Counted from the stretch's first letter, positions 1 to 9,858 are shown. The stretch: 64,000 bases of DNA from Burkholderia vietnamiensis LMG 10929 (GCF_000959445.1 NZ_CP009631.1:2170001-2234000); one strand, 5' to 3'. Numbers and translations are program-made. Notes: a model not told the origin generated them from the sequence alone.

Positions 1-2
1 AT

Positions 3-806
3 TTCGACGTGCTCCATTTCCACATGGACTACTACTCGTTTTCGGTGTTCAACCGGCAGGACACGCCGTTCGTCACGACGCTGCACGGCCGGCTCGACTT
101 ACCCGAGCAGCAGCCGGTGTTCGACACTTTCGACACCGCGCCGGTGATCTCGATCTCGAATTCGCAGCGTCAGCCGCTGCCGCAGGCGAAGTGGCTGACG
201 ACCGTCTACCACGGGCTGCCCGACACGCTGTATCTGCCGCAGCCGGTCGAGCCGCGTTACCTCGCGTTCCTCGGCCGCATTTCGCCCGAGAAGCGCGTCG
301 ATACGGCGATCCGCATCGCCCAGCAGTGCGGGCTGCCGATCCGCATCGCCGCGAAGATCGACGCGGCCGACCAGGAATACTTCGAGCGCGAGATCGAGCC
401 GCTGTTTGCGCTGCCGCACGTCGAGTACATCGGCGAGATCGCCGATCATCAAAAGGCCGAGTTCCTGTCGGGCGCGCATGCGCTGCTGTTTCCGATCGAC
501 TGGCCGGAGCCGTTCGGGCTGGTGATGATCGAGGCGATGTCGTGCGGCACGCCGGTGATCGCGTTCAATCGCGGCGCCGTGCCGGAAGTGGTGGACGAGG
601 GCGTGTCCGGCTTCATCGTCGAGGACGAGATCAGCGCGGTGGCCGCCGTCAATCGGCTGCACCTGCTGCCGCGCACCCGCGTGCGCCAGCGCTTCGAGGA
701 GCGCTTCACGTCGCGCCGGATGGCGCAGCAGTACGTCGACGTCTACCAGTCGCTGATACGCGCGCAGAAGCGCTCGCGCTTCAAGGTCATCGACTCGACG
801 ACCTGA
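3..806 (+). CDS. Glycosyltransferase, GT4-like (5' partial)
   Basis: The frame is open to the left edge of the window, so the N-terminus is missing. The visible 267 residues are the C-terminal lobe of a GT-B fold glycosyltransferase. A phosphate-contacting stretch FLGRISPEKRVD is followed by the nucleotide-sugar loop PEPFGLVMIEAMSCGTPVIA, containing the E-x7-E pattern of GT4 retaining enzymes. It probably transfers a sugar from an activated donor to a glycan or a small acceptor. The acceptor cannot be told from the sequence. A perfect hairpin follows 22 bases after the stop. Confidence 0.8.
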   Translation, partial: FDVLHFHMDYYSFSVFNRQDTPFVTTLHGRLDLPEQQPVFDTFDTAPVISISNSQRQPLPQAKWLTTVYHGLPDTLYLPQPVEPRYLAFLGRISPEKRVDTAIRIAQQCGLPIRIAAKIDAADQEYFEREIEPLFALPHVEYIGEIADHQKAEFLSGAHALLFPIDWPEPFGLVMIEAMSCGTPVIAFNRGAVPEVVDEGVSGFIVEDEISAVAAVNRLHLLPRTRVRQRFEERFTSRRMAQQYVDVYQSLIRAQKRSRFKVIDSTT

Positions 807-828
807 CCGACCCGACGCGCCCATGAAA

Positions 829-861
829 AAACGGCGATGTCCGCACTGGACATCGCCGTTT
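829..861. terminator. Bidirectional hairpin terminator
   Basis: Perfect 14-bp stem (829-842 with 848-861) and a 5-base loop. The arms begin with AAA and end with TTT. It lies between the converging glycosyltransferase and SYLF lipoprotein genes and can serve both. Confidence 0.8.
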
Positions 862-897
862 GCACATCGCCCGCGCGCGGGCGGGGACGCCGCAGCG

Positions 898-1485
898 TCA
901 GATCTTCAGCTTCGTGACCTTCGTGCCGTTGATCGACACGTCGCCCATCAGGCCGGCGTTGGTCAGCACGACGACCTGCACTGGTGCGGTGGCCGTCGTC
1001 GTGTCGATCGCGCCGTTCGCGCCCATCTTCACGAGCGCGACCGATGCGCCGGCGCCGGCGGCCCAGCCGTCCGAGCCGCGGAATTCGTCGAGCGCCTGTT
1101 GCGTCATGAACAGGAACACGACGGACTTCGATTGCGCGCCGGCCTGCAGGCCGACCGACAGCGACGACGTGTTGTAGTAGCCGACCGTCGCGCCGCCGAC
1201 GCGCAGCGCGCCGTTGCCGGTCTGGCCGCCGACGATGAAGCCGGCCTGGATCACGTCGGGGAACACCAGCACGCCGCGCGACTTCGCGACGAGTTCACGC
1301 GAGCCCTTGACCGTGGAATACAGGCGCGACAGCGTTGCGTCGACGCTCGCGTCGATCGCCTGACGCTTCGACGCGTTGGTCGCGGCGTTGTCCGGCTTGT
1401 CGGGCGTGGTGGTGCAACCGGTCAGCGCGAGGCTGCCGACGATGAGCGCAGCGGCGGCTTTCGCCACGAGATTCCGTTTTTGCAT
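898..1485 (-). CDS. SYLF-domain (YSC84-like) lipoprotein
   Basis: 195 residues. The N-terminus is a lipoprotein signal with a lipobox ending LALTGC (Cys24), so the protein should be exported and lipid-anchored. The rest matches the Ysc84/SYLF lipid-binding fold, recognisable from RGVLVFPDVIQAGFIVGGQ, the YYNTSSLSVGLQAGAQS segment and the QALDEFRGSDGWAAGAGA segment. Members of this family bind phosphoinositides in eukaryotes; the bacterial role is not established. It is monocistronic, convergent with the glycosyltransferase, and the start is supported by GGAG-like purines just upstream. Confidence 0.85.
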   Translation of the reverse strand: MQKRNLVAKAAAALIVGSLALTGCTTTPDKPDNAATNASKRQAIDASVDATLSRLYSTVKGSRELVAKSRGVLVFPDVIQAGFIVGGQTGNGALRVGGATVGYYNTSSLSVGLQAGAQSKSVVFLFMTQQALDEFRGSDGWAAGAGASVALVKMGANGAIDTTTATAPVQVVVLTNAGLMGDVSINGTKVTKLKI

Positions 1486-1665
1486 CGTTCTTCTCCATCA
1501 GATGATGTTCGGAGTGAGTCTCGCTCACGGAGCGGATCACGTCGGAAGTTATATCACAGGGGATTACAACCCCTTTTCATCGTGGAGAGAAAAAGCGTCA
1601 AATCGTGTCGGTTTGTCGCGGTGCGCCAACGGGGGGGCGATGCGCCCGCGTGGGCGTCGGCGGCC

Positions 1666-2124
1666 TCAATGCGTGACGGGCGGTGCAGGCGGGGCGGGCG
1701 GTTTGATCGGCGGGCGTCGCAACGCGCGGCGCAGCAGCGCGATCACGACGCCGCACGCGAACAGGAACGCCGCCGGCACGACCCAGTAGCCGACGAACGC
1801 GTGCCACAGATACGCGGCGAGCGTGTTGCGGCGCAGCACATATTCGTCGCGGGCCGCCTGCTGGCGTGGCGCGTTGGCGGCCAGCACGTCGGCGGGGCAG
1901 CCGGCCGCGCGCGCCGCGTCAGCGTCGCCGCGGCACTTGGCGGCGGCCCCGGCTGCCTGCTGCGCGTCGGTGAGCTGCCAGGTAGTCAGCGCGAGCTGCA
2001 GATCGGCGTTGTTGTACGCCATTTCCTCGCGGATCTCGCGCACCGCGACGATCGCCACGGGCACGGCCCAGAATACGATCACGATCAGCCAGCGGCGGAA
2101 CCAGCGGTGTTGTCTCCATGCCAT
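1666..2124 (-). CDS. Small inner-membrane protein, unknown function
   Basis: 152 residues starting MAWRQHRWFRRW. The start was chosen because GGAGG sits five bases upstream and the frame further upstream looks non-coding (low-complexity Pro/Arg). There are two hydrophobic segments, about residues 12-28 and 115-137, with a charged, Cys-containing helical region between them and a Pro-rich tail PPIKPPAPPAPP. The topology suggests both ends in the cytoplasm and a periplasmic loop. I do not recognise the family. Confidence 0.6.
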   Translation of the reverse strand: MAWRQHRWFRRWLIVIVFWAVPVAIVAVREIREEMAYNNADLQLALTTWQLTDAQQAAGAAAKCRGDADAARAAGCPADVLAANAPRQQAARDEYVLRRNTLAAYLWHAFVGYWVVPAAFLFACGVVIALLRRALRRPPIKPPAPPAPPVTH

Positions 2125-2403
2125 CCATGCCTCCGTTTGACGCGGCTTATGCGTCCGTGTCGAGGGCGGCCCGATGGCGCTTCTTGTACTTGGATGGGCC
2201 GCGTTGCAGCCATCATAGAAGAAATCGCGGCGAATTGCCGCACCATGTGGCGGCGTTCGAACGGCGCGATGCGGCCCAGGCGACGCGGTAGCGCAGGGTG
2301 GCGCACCGGACACAACGGGGCCGGTGTGCGGGCCGGCGCGTCGAGGCAGGCTGCGCGATCGCGCCGGTCGATGCACGCGCAACGAAACGCACCGGAAATG
2401 AAA

Positions 2404-2436
2404 AATGCCGCGCCCGCCGAAGCGGTGCGCGGCATT
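2404..2436 (-). terminator. Terminator of the psiF-like gene
   Basis: Perfect 10-bp stem (2404-2413 with 2427-2436). Five A bases on its left side read as a T tract on the minus strand. It lies 20 bases past the stop of the PsiF-family gene. Confidence 0.75.
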
Positions 2437-2455
2437 CGCGCGGGAGCGCCGGGAC

Positions 2456-2746
2456 TCAGTTGGCCGGCTGATTGCTCAGGCAGCTCTTCATGAACGTCTT
2501 GCGGTCGTCGCCCTTCTTGTCGGCGGCCTGGGTGTTGCAGGCCTTCATCTTTTCCTGCTGCGACATCTTCTTCGCGGGCTTGGCCGACAGGCAGTCCTTC
2601 ATGAACGCCTTGCGTTCGTCGCCCGTCTTGCCGGCGGCCTGCGTGTTACAGGCCTTCATCTTGTCCTGCTGGCTGTTCGCCGCGAAAGCGGGGGAAGCCA
2701 GCATGCCGCCGAGAAGGACTGCGGCTACGAGCGATTGGATTTTCAT
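2456..2746 (-). CDS. psiF: PsiF-repeat family periplasmic protein
   Basis: 96 residues. A 22-residue Sec signal peptide (MKIQSLVAAVLLGG, ending SPAFA) precedes two nearly identical PsiF repeats of about 35 residues. Each repeat carries KMKACNTQA followed by F-M-K-x-C-L-S, with two cysteines per repeat that could form a disulfide. E. coli PsiF is phosphate-starvation inducible, but its activity is unknown. The start at 2746 was chosen over an upstream ATG because only this one gives a signal peptide and it is preceded by GGGAG. Confidence 0.85.
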   Translation of the reverse strand: MKIQSLVAAVLLGGMLASPAFAANSQQDKMKACNTQAAGKTGDERKAFMKDCLSAKPAKKMSQQEKMKACNTQAADKKGDDRKTFMKSCLSNQPAN

Positions 2747-3020
2747 TTCGACACTCCCATGGGGTGAATTGCGTTCTATATCGACGCCGTCACGAAGCGC
2801 GCCGCAGCGGCAACAGGGCCGCATCGCGCCGCGCGCTCCGATTATGGCAAATCAATGTGAAAACACCAAAACGGCCTTCCTATAACGCGGCGGCCGACTC
2901 GATCGTTGACGGCACGCGTGCGCCGATCATCGGGACAAACCATGACGCGCGGCGGCCGCGTCGAGGGTGCGCGCGCCGAACTTGGCGGCGGGCCGGCCGC
3001 AAGCCATTACAATCGCGGCC

Positions 3021-4043
3021 ATGAACACTTCGAACATTGCATCTCCTTCGTCCGCGCCGGCGTTGCCGCGCATCGCCGTACTCGCGACCGGCGGCACGAT
3101 CGCCGGCGCCGCGCCGGACGCCGCCAGCACGGCCGGCTATCAGGCCGGCGCGCTCGGCGTCAACTTCCTGCTCGACGCGGTGCCGGCGCTGGCATCGGTC
3201 GCGCGCGTCGACGCCGAGCAGGTCGCGAGCATCGACAGCAAGGACCTCGCCCTGCCGCTGTGGAATACGCTCGCGGCGCGCATCGACGCGCTGATGGCCG
3301 ACCCGTCGATCGACGGCATCGTGATCACGCACGGCACCGACACGCTCGAGGAAACCGCGTACGCGCTCCATCTCGTCGTGACCGGCGACAAACCGGTCGT
3401 GCTGACCGCCGCGATGCGGCCGGCTACCGCGCTGTCGTCCGACGGCCCGCTGAACCTGCTGAACGCGGTGACGGTCGCCGCGCATCCGGCCGCGCGCGGG
3501 CAGGGCGTGCTGCTCGCCTTCAACAATCGCATCCATGCCGCGCGCGACGTCGTGAAGACGAGCACCTACGCGGTCGACGCATTCCATTCGCCGGAGCTCG
3601 GTGCGCTCGGCTGGGTGCAGGACGGTCGCGTCGAGTTCGCGCGCCGCGCGACGCGCAGCCGCGACGCGCAACTGATGATCGCGGCCGCGTGGCCGGCGGT
3701 CGAAGTCGTCGCGAGCTATGCGGGCGCGACGCGCACGGCGGTCGACGCGCTGGTCGCGGCCGGCGTGCGCGGCCTGGTCGTCGCGGGCACCGGCAACGGC
3801 TCGATCCATGCGACGCTGCAGGCGGCGCTCGCCGATGCGGCGAACGCGGGCGTTGCCGTGGTGCGTGCGTCGCGCGTCGGCTCGGGCCACGTGATGCGCA
3901 ACGGCGCCGCTAACGACGATGCGCTCGGCTTCGTGAGCGCCGGGTCGCTGAATCCGTTCAAGGCGCGCGTGCTGCTGATGCTCGCGCTCGCGAACGGCAT
4001 CGACGGGCGCGACGCATTGCAGCGCGTGTTCGATACGCTGTGA
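3021..4043 (+). CDS. ansA: L-asparaginase (type II fold)
   Basis: 340 residues, the usual length. It hydrolyses L-asparagine to aspartate and ammonia. Both catalytic signatures are present: ATGGTIAG near residue 25, whose second Thr is the family nucleophile, and THGTDTLEETAY near residue 98, with the Thr-Asp pair. GNGSIH and VVRASRVGSG in the C-terminal domain are also typical. The start MNTSNIASPSSAP gives no clear signal peptide, so a cytoplasmic location is more likely than periplasmic. The symbol (ansA versus ansB) is a guess from this. Confidence 0.85.
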   Translation: MNTSNIASPSSAPALPRIAVLATGGTIAGAAPDAASTAGYQAGALGVNFLLDAVPALASVARVDAEQVASIDSKDLALPLWNTLAARIDALMADPSIDGIVITHGTDTLEETAYALHLVVTGDKPVVLTAAMRPATALSSDGPLNLLNAVTVAAHPAARGQGVLLAFNNRIHAARDVVKTSTYAVDAFHSPELGALGWVQDGRVEFARRATRSRDAQLMIAAAWPAVEVVASYAGATRTAVDALVAAGVRGLVVAGTGNGSIHATLQAALADAANAGVAVVRASRVGSGHVMRNGAANDDALGFVSAGSLNPFKARVLLMLALANGIDGRDALQRVFDTL

Positions 4044-4080
4044 CGGCCGGCCGCCGATAGGGCGGCGCGTGTCGCGTGCA

Positions 4081-4115
4081 ATGAAAAACGCAGGCCGACG
4101 GCCTGCGTTTTTCAT
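4081..4115. terminator. Bidirectional terminator
   Basis: Perfect 16-bp stem (4081-4096 with 4100-4115) and a 3-base loop. It has A5 on the left and T5 on the right. It separates the converging asparaginase and BON-LysM genes. Confidence 0.9.
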
Positions 4116-4135
4116 GTCGGTGTCGCGCCGGACGC

Positions 4136-4606
4136 TCAGGACTGCGGCGGGATCACCAGCTTCTGGCCCGGATAGATCCGATCCGGACTCGACAGCATCG
4201 GCTTGTTCGCCTCGAAGATCACAGGGTACTTGTTCGCGTCGCCGTACACTTCCTTCGCGATCGCGGACAGCGTATCGCCCGGCTTCACGTCGTGGTACTG
4301 AACTTCCGGATCGTCCGGCTGGAGATCGTCGTCGTTGACGCCGGCGACGCCCTGCACGTTGCCGGCCGCGACCTTGACCTTCGCCTTCGTGTCGAGGTCG
4401 GGCACGCTGCCCGACAGCGTGACGGTGCGCGATGCGCCGTCGAACGCGACCGTCAGGTTCGACGTGTCGAGACCTTGCGTGTTGATGTAGTGCTTGATCG
4501 CATCGGCCGCGGTCTGGTTCGCGGCATTCGGATTTTCCGCCGCTTGCGCGTCGGCATGACCCAGCAGTTTTTCACCCGCCTCTTTGATAAACGAAAGAAG
4601 ACCCAT
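4136..4606 (-). CDS. kbp: BON-LysM protein (Kbp/YgaU family)
   Basis: 156 residues with the exact layout of E. coli Kbp (YgaU, LysM). The start is MGLLSFIKEAGEKLLG; a BON domain covers about residues 35-95 (YINTQGLDTSNLTVAF, then VTLSGSVPD) and a C-terminal LysM covers about 104-153 (YHDVKPGDTLSAIAKEVYGDANKYPVIFEAN, described by its GDTL and IYPGQKL motifs). Kbp is a soluble cytoplasmic potassium-binding protein in E. coli; that role here is inferred from homology. The start at 4606 was chosen because the longer frame upstream is non-homologous. No signal peptide. Confidence 0.9.
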   Translation of the reverse strand: MGLLSFIKEAGEKLLGHADAQAAENPNAANQTAADAIKHYINTQGLDTSNLTVAFDGASRTVTLSGSVPDLDTKAKVKVAAGNVQGVAGVNDDDLQPDDPEVQYHDVKPGDTLSAIAKEVYGDANKYPVIFEANKPMLSSPDRIYPGQKLVIPPQS

Positions 4607-5081
4607 CGCTGCACTCCCTAGGTGTTGAAACGAAATGCGCCGTGAAGTGGCGAAAAAAACACCGCGCTGCACGCGCTCACCGGAGTGGCGCGCGGCGCGG
4701 CGGATTTCTCGAAAGGCGTGGCGAAAGTGTAGGCGTTCATCGCGGCGATTGCATGAAAAATCGCACGCCCGAACGTAAAGAAATGTAATACGCGAAATCC
4801 GACAGGCGGACACCCGACGACGACGTCTGACCGACCAAGGCTTCCCCGGCGTCGCCGGGTGCCGCTGCGGACCCCACCACGTCGCTCTCAGCCCAGAGCG
4901 GCGTTTTTCGCCCCGTCGCGCACGCATATCGCCATGCGCGGCAGGGCGCCCCAACGTGATGCGCGTGCAGTCGCGCATCGATGCGACCGGCCGTGGCCGG
5001 GCCGCGTGTATGTCGCACGCGTTCGCTGTGTGATTCGCGTTATGCGATGCGCGATCAGCAATCAGCATTACGCACGCCGCA
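4607..5081. other. Intergenic region without a supported gene
   Basis: 475 bases between kbp and glxR. The only reading frames are low-quality extensions of the neighbours. The segment just after 4606 should hold the kbp promoter. I see no hairpin with a T tract after glxR. Confidence 0.6.
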
Positions 5082-5975
5082 TTACGCGTCCGGCTGTTGC
5101 CCAATCTCGAAGTTCGACATGAACTCGAGGGCGCGCACGAGCGCCGAGTGATCCCATGCGCGCCCGCCGTGCGACGCGCACACGCTGAACAGCTGCTGCG
5201 CGCTGGCCGTGTGCGGCAACGCGAGGCCGAGCTTGCGGGCGCCGTCGAGCGCGAGGTTGAGATCCTTCTGGTGCAGCTCGATGCGAAAGCCCGGCTCGAA
5301 CGTGCGCTTCGTCATCCGCGCGCCGTGCACTTCGAGGATGCGCGACGCGGCGAAGCCGCCCATCAGCGCCTGGCGCACGCGTTCCGGATCGGCGCCCGAG
5401 CGCGCGGCGAACAGCAGCGCCTCGCCGATCGCTTCGATGTTCAGCGCGACGATGATCTGGTTCGCGACCTTGCAGGTCTGCCCCGCGCCGTTGTCGCCGA
5501 CGAGCGTGATGTTCCTGCCCATCTTCTCGAACAGCGGTTTCGCGCGCTCGAACGCCTGCTCGGGGCCGCCGACCATGATCGTCAGCGTCGCTTCGCGCGC
5601 GCCGACTTCGCCGCCGGACACCGGCGCGTCGAGGTAGTCGCAACCGAGCGCGTTGATCTGCTTCGCGAAGGCCTGCGTGTCGAGCGGCGAGATCGAGCTC
5701 ATGTCGATCACCAGCTTGCCGGCCGAGAGGCCGTTCGCGACGCCGTCGTCGGCGAACAGCACGTTGCGCACGTCGGGCGTGTCGGGGACCATCGAGATGA
5801 TGACGTCCGCGTGGCGCGCGACTTCGGTCGAATTCGCGACGACCTTTGCGCGCGCGCGCAGATCGTCGGGAATCGGGAACGCGCCGTTGACGACGAGCTG
5901 ATGATCGCCGTCGAGCAGGTTGCGCGCCATGTGCGCGCCCATGATGCCGAGGCCGATGAAACCGATGTGTGCCAT
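5082..5975 (-). CDS. glxR: 2-hydroxy-3-oxopropionate (tartronate semialdehyde) reductase
   Basis: 297 residues. It reduces tartronate semialdehyde to D-glycerate with NAD(P)H, the last step of the glyoxylate-to-glycerate route. The N-terminus has the Rossmann motif IGFIGLGIMGAHMARNL, the substrate-binding signature DAPVSGGEVGA lies near residue 117, and the catalytic lysine is in the GQTCKVANQ segment near residue 169. It is the last gene of gcl-hyi-glxR on this strand. An AAGGAGA ribosome binding site precedes the ATG. Confidence 0.93.
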   Translation of the reverse strand: MAHIGFIGLGIMGAHMARNLLDGDHQLVVNGAFPIPDDLRARAKVVANSTEVARHADVIISMVPDTPDVRNVLFADDGVANGLSAGKLVIDMSSISPLDTQAFAKQINALGCDYLDAPVSGGEVGAREATLTIMVGGPEQAFERAKPLFEKMGRNITLVGDNGAGQTCKVANQIIVALNIEAIGEALLFAARSGADPERVRQALMGGFAASRILEVHGARMTKRTFEPGFRIELHQKDLNLALDGARKLGLALPHTASAQQLFSVCASHGGRAWDHSALVRALEFMSNFEIGQQPDA

Positions 5976-6015
5976 ATGAATGTCTCCTTGCTGGGGCGGA
6001 ACGGAACGGCGGGCG

Positions 6016-6825
6016 TCAGGCTGCGCGGCGCGCCGCGCCCGGTGCGCGGCCGGCGACGTGTTGCAGCCAGCCGAGCCCTTCCGTCGTGGTGGTGCGGGGT
6101 TTGTATTCGCAGCCGACGTAGCCGTCGTAACCGAGCCGGTCGAGCAGCGCGAACAGGAACGCGTAGTTGATCTCGCCCGTGCTCGGTTCGTTGCGGCCCG
6201 GGTTGTCGGCGAGCTGGACGTGGCCGATCGACGCGAGGTTGCGTTCGATCGTCGCGGCCAGTTCGCCTTCCATGCGCTGCATGTGATAGATGTCGTACTG
6301 CAGGAACAGGTTGTCCGAGCCGACCGCGCGGATCACGTCGAGCCCTTCCGACGAGCGGTTCAGCGCGAAGCCCGGGATGTCGAAGCGGTTGCAAGGCTCG
6401 ACGAGCAGGCGGATGCCTTCGCGCCGGAGCGCATCGGCCGCGAAGCGCAGGTTGTCGACCATCGTGACGAACGTCTGGTCGCGTGCCGTGCTGGCCGACG
6501 GAATGCCGACCAGGCAGTTCAGCTGCGGCACCTTCAGCGCCTTCGCATATTCGATCGCGCGGCCGACGCCGTCCTGGAATTCGCCGACGCGATCGGGCAG
6601 GCACGCGATCCCGCGCTCGCCCTGATCCCAGTTGCCAGCGGGCAGGTTGTGCAGCACGACGCGCAGCCCGTGCGCGTCGAGCCGCTCGGCCAGTTCCTCC
6701 TTCGCATACGGGTACGGGAACAGGAATTCGACGGCATCGAACCCGGCATCCGCGGCGGCGGCGAAGCGATCGAGGAACGGCACTTCGTTGAACAGCATGG
6801 TCAGGTTTGCAGCGAACTTCGGCAT
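6016..6825 (-). CDS. hyi: Hydroxypyruvate isomerase
   Basis: 269 residues, TIM-barrel of the xylose isomerase-like family. It interconverts hydroxypyruvate and tartronate semialdehyde. Family segments visible are KFAANLTMLFNEVPFLDRF at the start, LVEPCNRFDIPGF (metal/substrate Glu) and GEINYAFLFALLDRLGYDGYVG ending in the C-terminal Glu motif CEYKP. It sits between gcl and glxR with gaps of 44 and 40 bases, so one transcript is likely. The last ten residues are Ala/Arg-rich and may not be conserved. Confidence 0.92.
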   Translation of the reverse strand: MPKFAANLTMLFNEVPFLDRFAAAADAGFDAVEFLFPYPYAKEELAERLDAHGLRVVLHNLPAGNWDQGERGIACLPDRVGEFQDGVGRAIEYAKALKVPQLNCLVGIPSASTARDQTFVTMVDNLRFAADALRREGIRLLVEPCNRFDIPGFALNRSSEGLDVIRAVGSDNLFLQYDIYHMQRMEGELAATIERNLASIGHVQLADNPGRNEPSTGEINYAFLFALLDRLGYDGYVGCEYKPRTTTTEGLGWLQHVAGRAPGAARRAA

Positions 6826-6869
6826 GAGCTAAGCCTCTTTGGTCGGTCGGTGAGCGGATTGCCTGCGGG

Positions 6870-8645
6870 TCAGTCGAGCATCGAGATCGCGGTCGGCGCG
6901 TGCTCGGCCTTCTCGGCGAGGTCCTCGAACTCGTTGATCGCATCGATTTCGGCGCCCATCGAGATGTTGGTCACGCGCTCGAGGATCACCTCGACGATCA
7001 CCGGCACGCTGAACTCGTTCGCGAGCGCTTGCGCCTGCTTCAGCGCCGGCGCGATCTCTTCCGGCTTGAACACGCGCAGCGCCTTGCAGCCGAGCCCTTC
7101 GGCCACCGCGACGTGATCGACGCCATAGCCGTTCAGCTCCGGCGCATTCACGTTGTCGAACGCGAGCTGCACGCAGTAGTCCATATCGAATGCGCGCTGC
7201 GCCTGACGGATCAGCCCGAGATACGAGTTGTTCACGACGACGTGCACGTACGGCAGCTTGAACTGCGCGCCGGCGGCGAGCTCTTCGATCATGAACTGGA
7301 AGTCGTAGTCGCCGGACAGCGCGACGATCGGACGGCTCGGGTCGGCCGCGCGCACGCCGAGCGCGGCCGGAATCGTCCAGCCGAGCGGCCCGGCCTGGCC
7401 GCAGTTGATCCAGTTGCGCGCCTTGAACACGTGCAGGAACTGCGCGGCGGCGATCTGCGACAGGCCGATCGTGCTCACGTAGCAGGTATCGCGGCCGAAC
7501 ACCTTGTTCATCTCCTCGTACACGCGCTGCGGCTTGACCGGCACGTCGTCGAAGTGCGTCTTGCGCTGCAGCGAGCGCTTGCGCGCCTGGCAGTCCGACA
7601 CCCACGCGCTGCGGTCCTTCAGCTTGCCGGCCGCCTTCCATTCCTGCGCGACGGCGACGAACAGCTCGAGCGCGGCCTTCGCATCGGACACGATGCCGAG
7701 ATCGGGGCCGAACACGCGGCCGATCTGCGTCGGCTCGATGTCGACGTGCACGAACGTGCGGCCCTTCGTGTAGACCTCGACGCTGCCCGTGTGGCGATTC
7801 GCCCAGCGGTTGCCGATGCCGAGCACGAAGTCCGCCGCGAGCATCGTCGCGTTGCCGTAGCGGTGCGACGTCTGCAGGCCGACCATGCCGGCCATCAGCG
7901 GGTGGTCGTCGGCAATCGCGCCCCACGACATCAGCGTCGGGATCACCGGCACGCCGAGCGTTTCGGCGAAGCGGACCAGCAGGTCTTCCGCGGCCGCGTT
8001 GATCACGCCGCCGCCCGACACGATCAGCGGCCGGTCGGCGTCGTTGAGCATCGCGAGCGCGCGCTCGATCTGCGCCCGGGTCGCCGCGGGCTTGTACACC
8101 GGCAGCGGCTCGTAGGTGTCGATGTCGAACTCGATCTCGGCGAGCTGGACGTCGATCGGCAGGTCGACCAGCACCGGGCCCGGACGCCCCGAGCGCATCA
8201 GGTGGAAGGCCTGCTGGAACACGCGCGGCACCAGCGCCGGCTCGCGCACGGTGACGGCCCATTTGGTGACGGGCTTGGCGATCGATTCGATGTCGACGGC
8301 CTGGAAGTCTTCCTTGTACAGCCGCGCGCGCGGCGCCTGGCCGGTGATCGCGAGGATCGGAATCGAATCGGCCGACGCGGAGTACAGGCCGGTGATCATG
8401 TCGGTGCCGGCCGGGCCCGACGTGCCGATGCACACGCCGATATTGCCGGCTGCGGCGCGCGTATAGCCTTCGGCCATGTGCGACGCGCCCTCGACGTGGC
8501 GCGCCAGCACGTGGCTGATGCCGCCCGACTTGCGCAGCGCCGAGTAGAACGGGTTGATCGCGGCGCCCGGCACGCCGAACGCGGTCTGGATGCCTTCTTT
8601 CTCGAGCACCAGTACGGCGGCGTCGACGGCTCTCATCTTGGCCAT
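6870..8645 (-). CDS. gcl: Glyoxylate carboligase (tartronate semialdehyde synthase)
   Basis: 591 residues, a ThDP- and FAD-dependent enzyme of the acetohydroxyacid synthase family. It joins two glyoxylates to tartronate semialdehyde and CO2. The ThDP motif begins [12 protein letters not shown] and the TPP-enzyme N-domain is [12 protein letters not shown]. Residue 51 is Val ([14 protein letters not shown]), where nearly all ThDP enzymes have Glu; this replacement is the hallmark of true Gcl. First gene of the gcl-hyi-glxR operon, with AAGGAGA before the ATG, and divergent from a LysR regulator 192 bases away. Confidence 0.96.
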   Translation of the reverse strand: MAKMRAVDAAVLVLEKEGIQTAFGVPGAAINPFYSALRKSGGISHVLARHVEGASHMAEGYTRAAAGNIGVCIGTSGPAGTDMITGLYSASADSIPILAITGQAPRARLYKEDFQAVDIESIAKPVTKWAVTVREPALVPRVFQQAFHLMRSGRPGPVLVDLPIDVQLAEIEFDIDTYEPLPVYKPAATRAQIERALAMLNDADRPLIVSGGGVINAAAEDLLVRFAETLGVPVIPTLMSWGAIADDHPLMAGMVGLQTSHRYGNATMLAADFVLGIGNRWANRHTGSVEVYTKGRTFVHVDIEPTQIGRVFGPDLGIVSDAKAALELFVAVAQEWKAAGKLKDRSAWVSDCQARKRSLQRKTHFDDVPVKPQRVYEEMNKVFGRDTCYVSTIGLSQIAAAQFLHVFKARNWINCGQAGPLGWTIPAALGVRAADPSRPIVALSGDYDFQFMIEELAAGAQFKLPYVHVVVNNSYLGLIRQAQRAFDMDYCVQLAFDNVNAPELNGYGVDHVAVAEGLGCKALRVFKPEEIAPALKQAQALANEFSVPVIVEVILERVTNISMGAEIDAINEFEDLAEKAEHAPTAISMLD

Positions 8646-8738
8646 GCATGTCTCCTTGAATGTACGGATCTGGCGAATCGGTCTGTTGGAGGCACTTTAG
8701 GGATGCAGGAAAGGTTTGATAAGATCAGCCGGAGTCGC

Positions 8739-8753
8739 TTATTTCGAAACTAA
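8739..8753. promoter_or_regulatory. Candidate LysR-type operator
   Basis: TTATTTCGAAACTAA is an imperfect dyad (TTA-N-TT-N3-AA-N-TAA) containing the T-N11-A pattern of LysR regulators. It lies in the 192-base divergent region between gcl and the LysR gene. This is a pattern match only. Confidence 0.4.
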
Positions 8754-8837
8754 AAGTATGGAATCGCGGCCGGACGGGGCTTCCCGGCGGCTTCTCGGCC
8801 GCTTCCGGCCGTGTCGCAGCCGCGATGGAGACGAAAA

Positions 8838-9749
8838 ATGGATCGTTTCAAGCAGATCGAGACGTTCGTGCGCGTGGCCGACGCCGGCAGCCTGGCCGCG
8901 GCCGCGCTGGAGGAAGGCGTGTCGCCGGTGGTGCTCGGGCGGCGCATCGACGCGCTCGAACGGCGCCTCGGCGTGAAGCTGATGTACCGCTCGACGCGGC
9001 GGCTGGTGGTCAGCGAGGAGGGCGCCGCGTTTCTCGAGCGCTGCCGCGGGCTGCTGTCCGAATGGGACCAGGCGGAGAACGAGCTGGCGGCGGGGCGGCG
9101 CGCGGTCAGCGGGCACCTGATCGTGTCGGCGCCGGCCGCGTTCGGCCGCAAGCACGTGGCGCCGCACGCGCCCGGCTTCCTCGCCGACAAGCCCGACATG
9201 CAGCTGTCGTTCAACCTGACCGATCGCGTGGTCGATCTCGTGCGCGAAGGCTACGACCTGTCGATCCGGATCGGCGGCTCGGTGGATCCGAACTTCGTCG
9301 CGGTGAAGCTCGCGTCGAACCGGCGTGTGGTGTGCGGCACGCCCGCGTATTTCCGCAAGCACGGCCGGCCGAAGTCGCTCGACGATCTGCTGCGGCACAA
9401 CTGCCTCGCGTTCAACCTGCAGGGCGGCCAGAACCGCGGCTGGTACTTCCAGCGCCACGGCAAGATCGTGACGATGCGCGTGACCGGCAATCTCGACTGC
9501 AACGACGGCGAGCTGCTGCATCGCTGGGTCGCGGAGAGTCTCGGGCTCGGCTGGCGCTCGACCTGGGAAATCGCCGCGCAGCTCGAAACGGGCGAACTGG
9601 AAACGGTGCTCGACGAATACGCGCTGCCCGACTACGACATCCTCGCCGTCTATCCGCAGCAACGCTACGTGCCGGCGCGCGTGCGCTACTTCATCGACTA
9701 CCTGCGCGACGCCTACGCGCGCCCCGGCTACTGGAGCAGCCCGCCGTGA
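8838..9749 (+). CDS. LysR-family transcriptional regulator
   Basis: 303 residues. The winged helix-turn-helix is at about residues 1-60 (FKQIETFVRVADAGSLAAAA, then LGRRIDALERRLGVKLMYRSTR). The substrate-binding domain runs from about 90 to the end. It is transcribed away from gcl, the classical arrangement for a LysR activator of the neighbouring operon, so control of glyoxylate catabolism is likely. The ATG at 8838 was preferred to an upstream in-frame codon because of the GGAGACGAAAA ribosome binding site. The effector is unknown. Confidence 0.9.
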   Translation: MDRFKQIETFVRVADAGSLAAAALEEGVSPVVLGRRIDALERRLGVKLMYRSTRRLVVSEEGAAFLERCRGLLSEWDQAENELAAGRRAVSGHLIVSAPAAFGRKHVAPHAPGFLADKPDMQLSFNLTDRVVDLVREGYDLSIRIGGSVDPNFVAVKLASNRRVVCGTPAYFRKHGRPKSLDDLLRHNCLAFNLQGGQNRGWYFQRHGKIVTMRVTGNLDCNDGELLHRWVAESLGLGWRSTWEIAAQLETGELETVLDEYALPDYDILAVYPQQRYVPARVRYFIDYLRDAYARPGYWSSPP

Positions 9750-9858
9750 GTGCCGCCGCGCCGTCGTCTCCGGAGCGAGCGAAGGCCCGCGCCGACGGTC
9801 CGGACGATTCAAGTCGTTGAAAACACGGCCGAATCTGCCGGGAAAAGCTGGGTCGGTG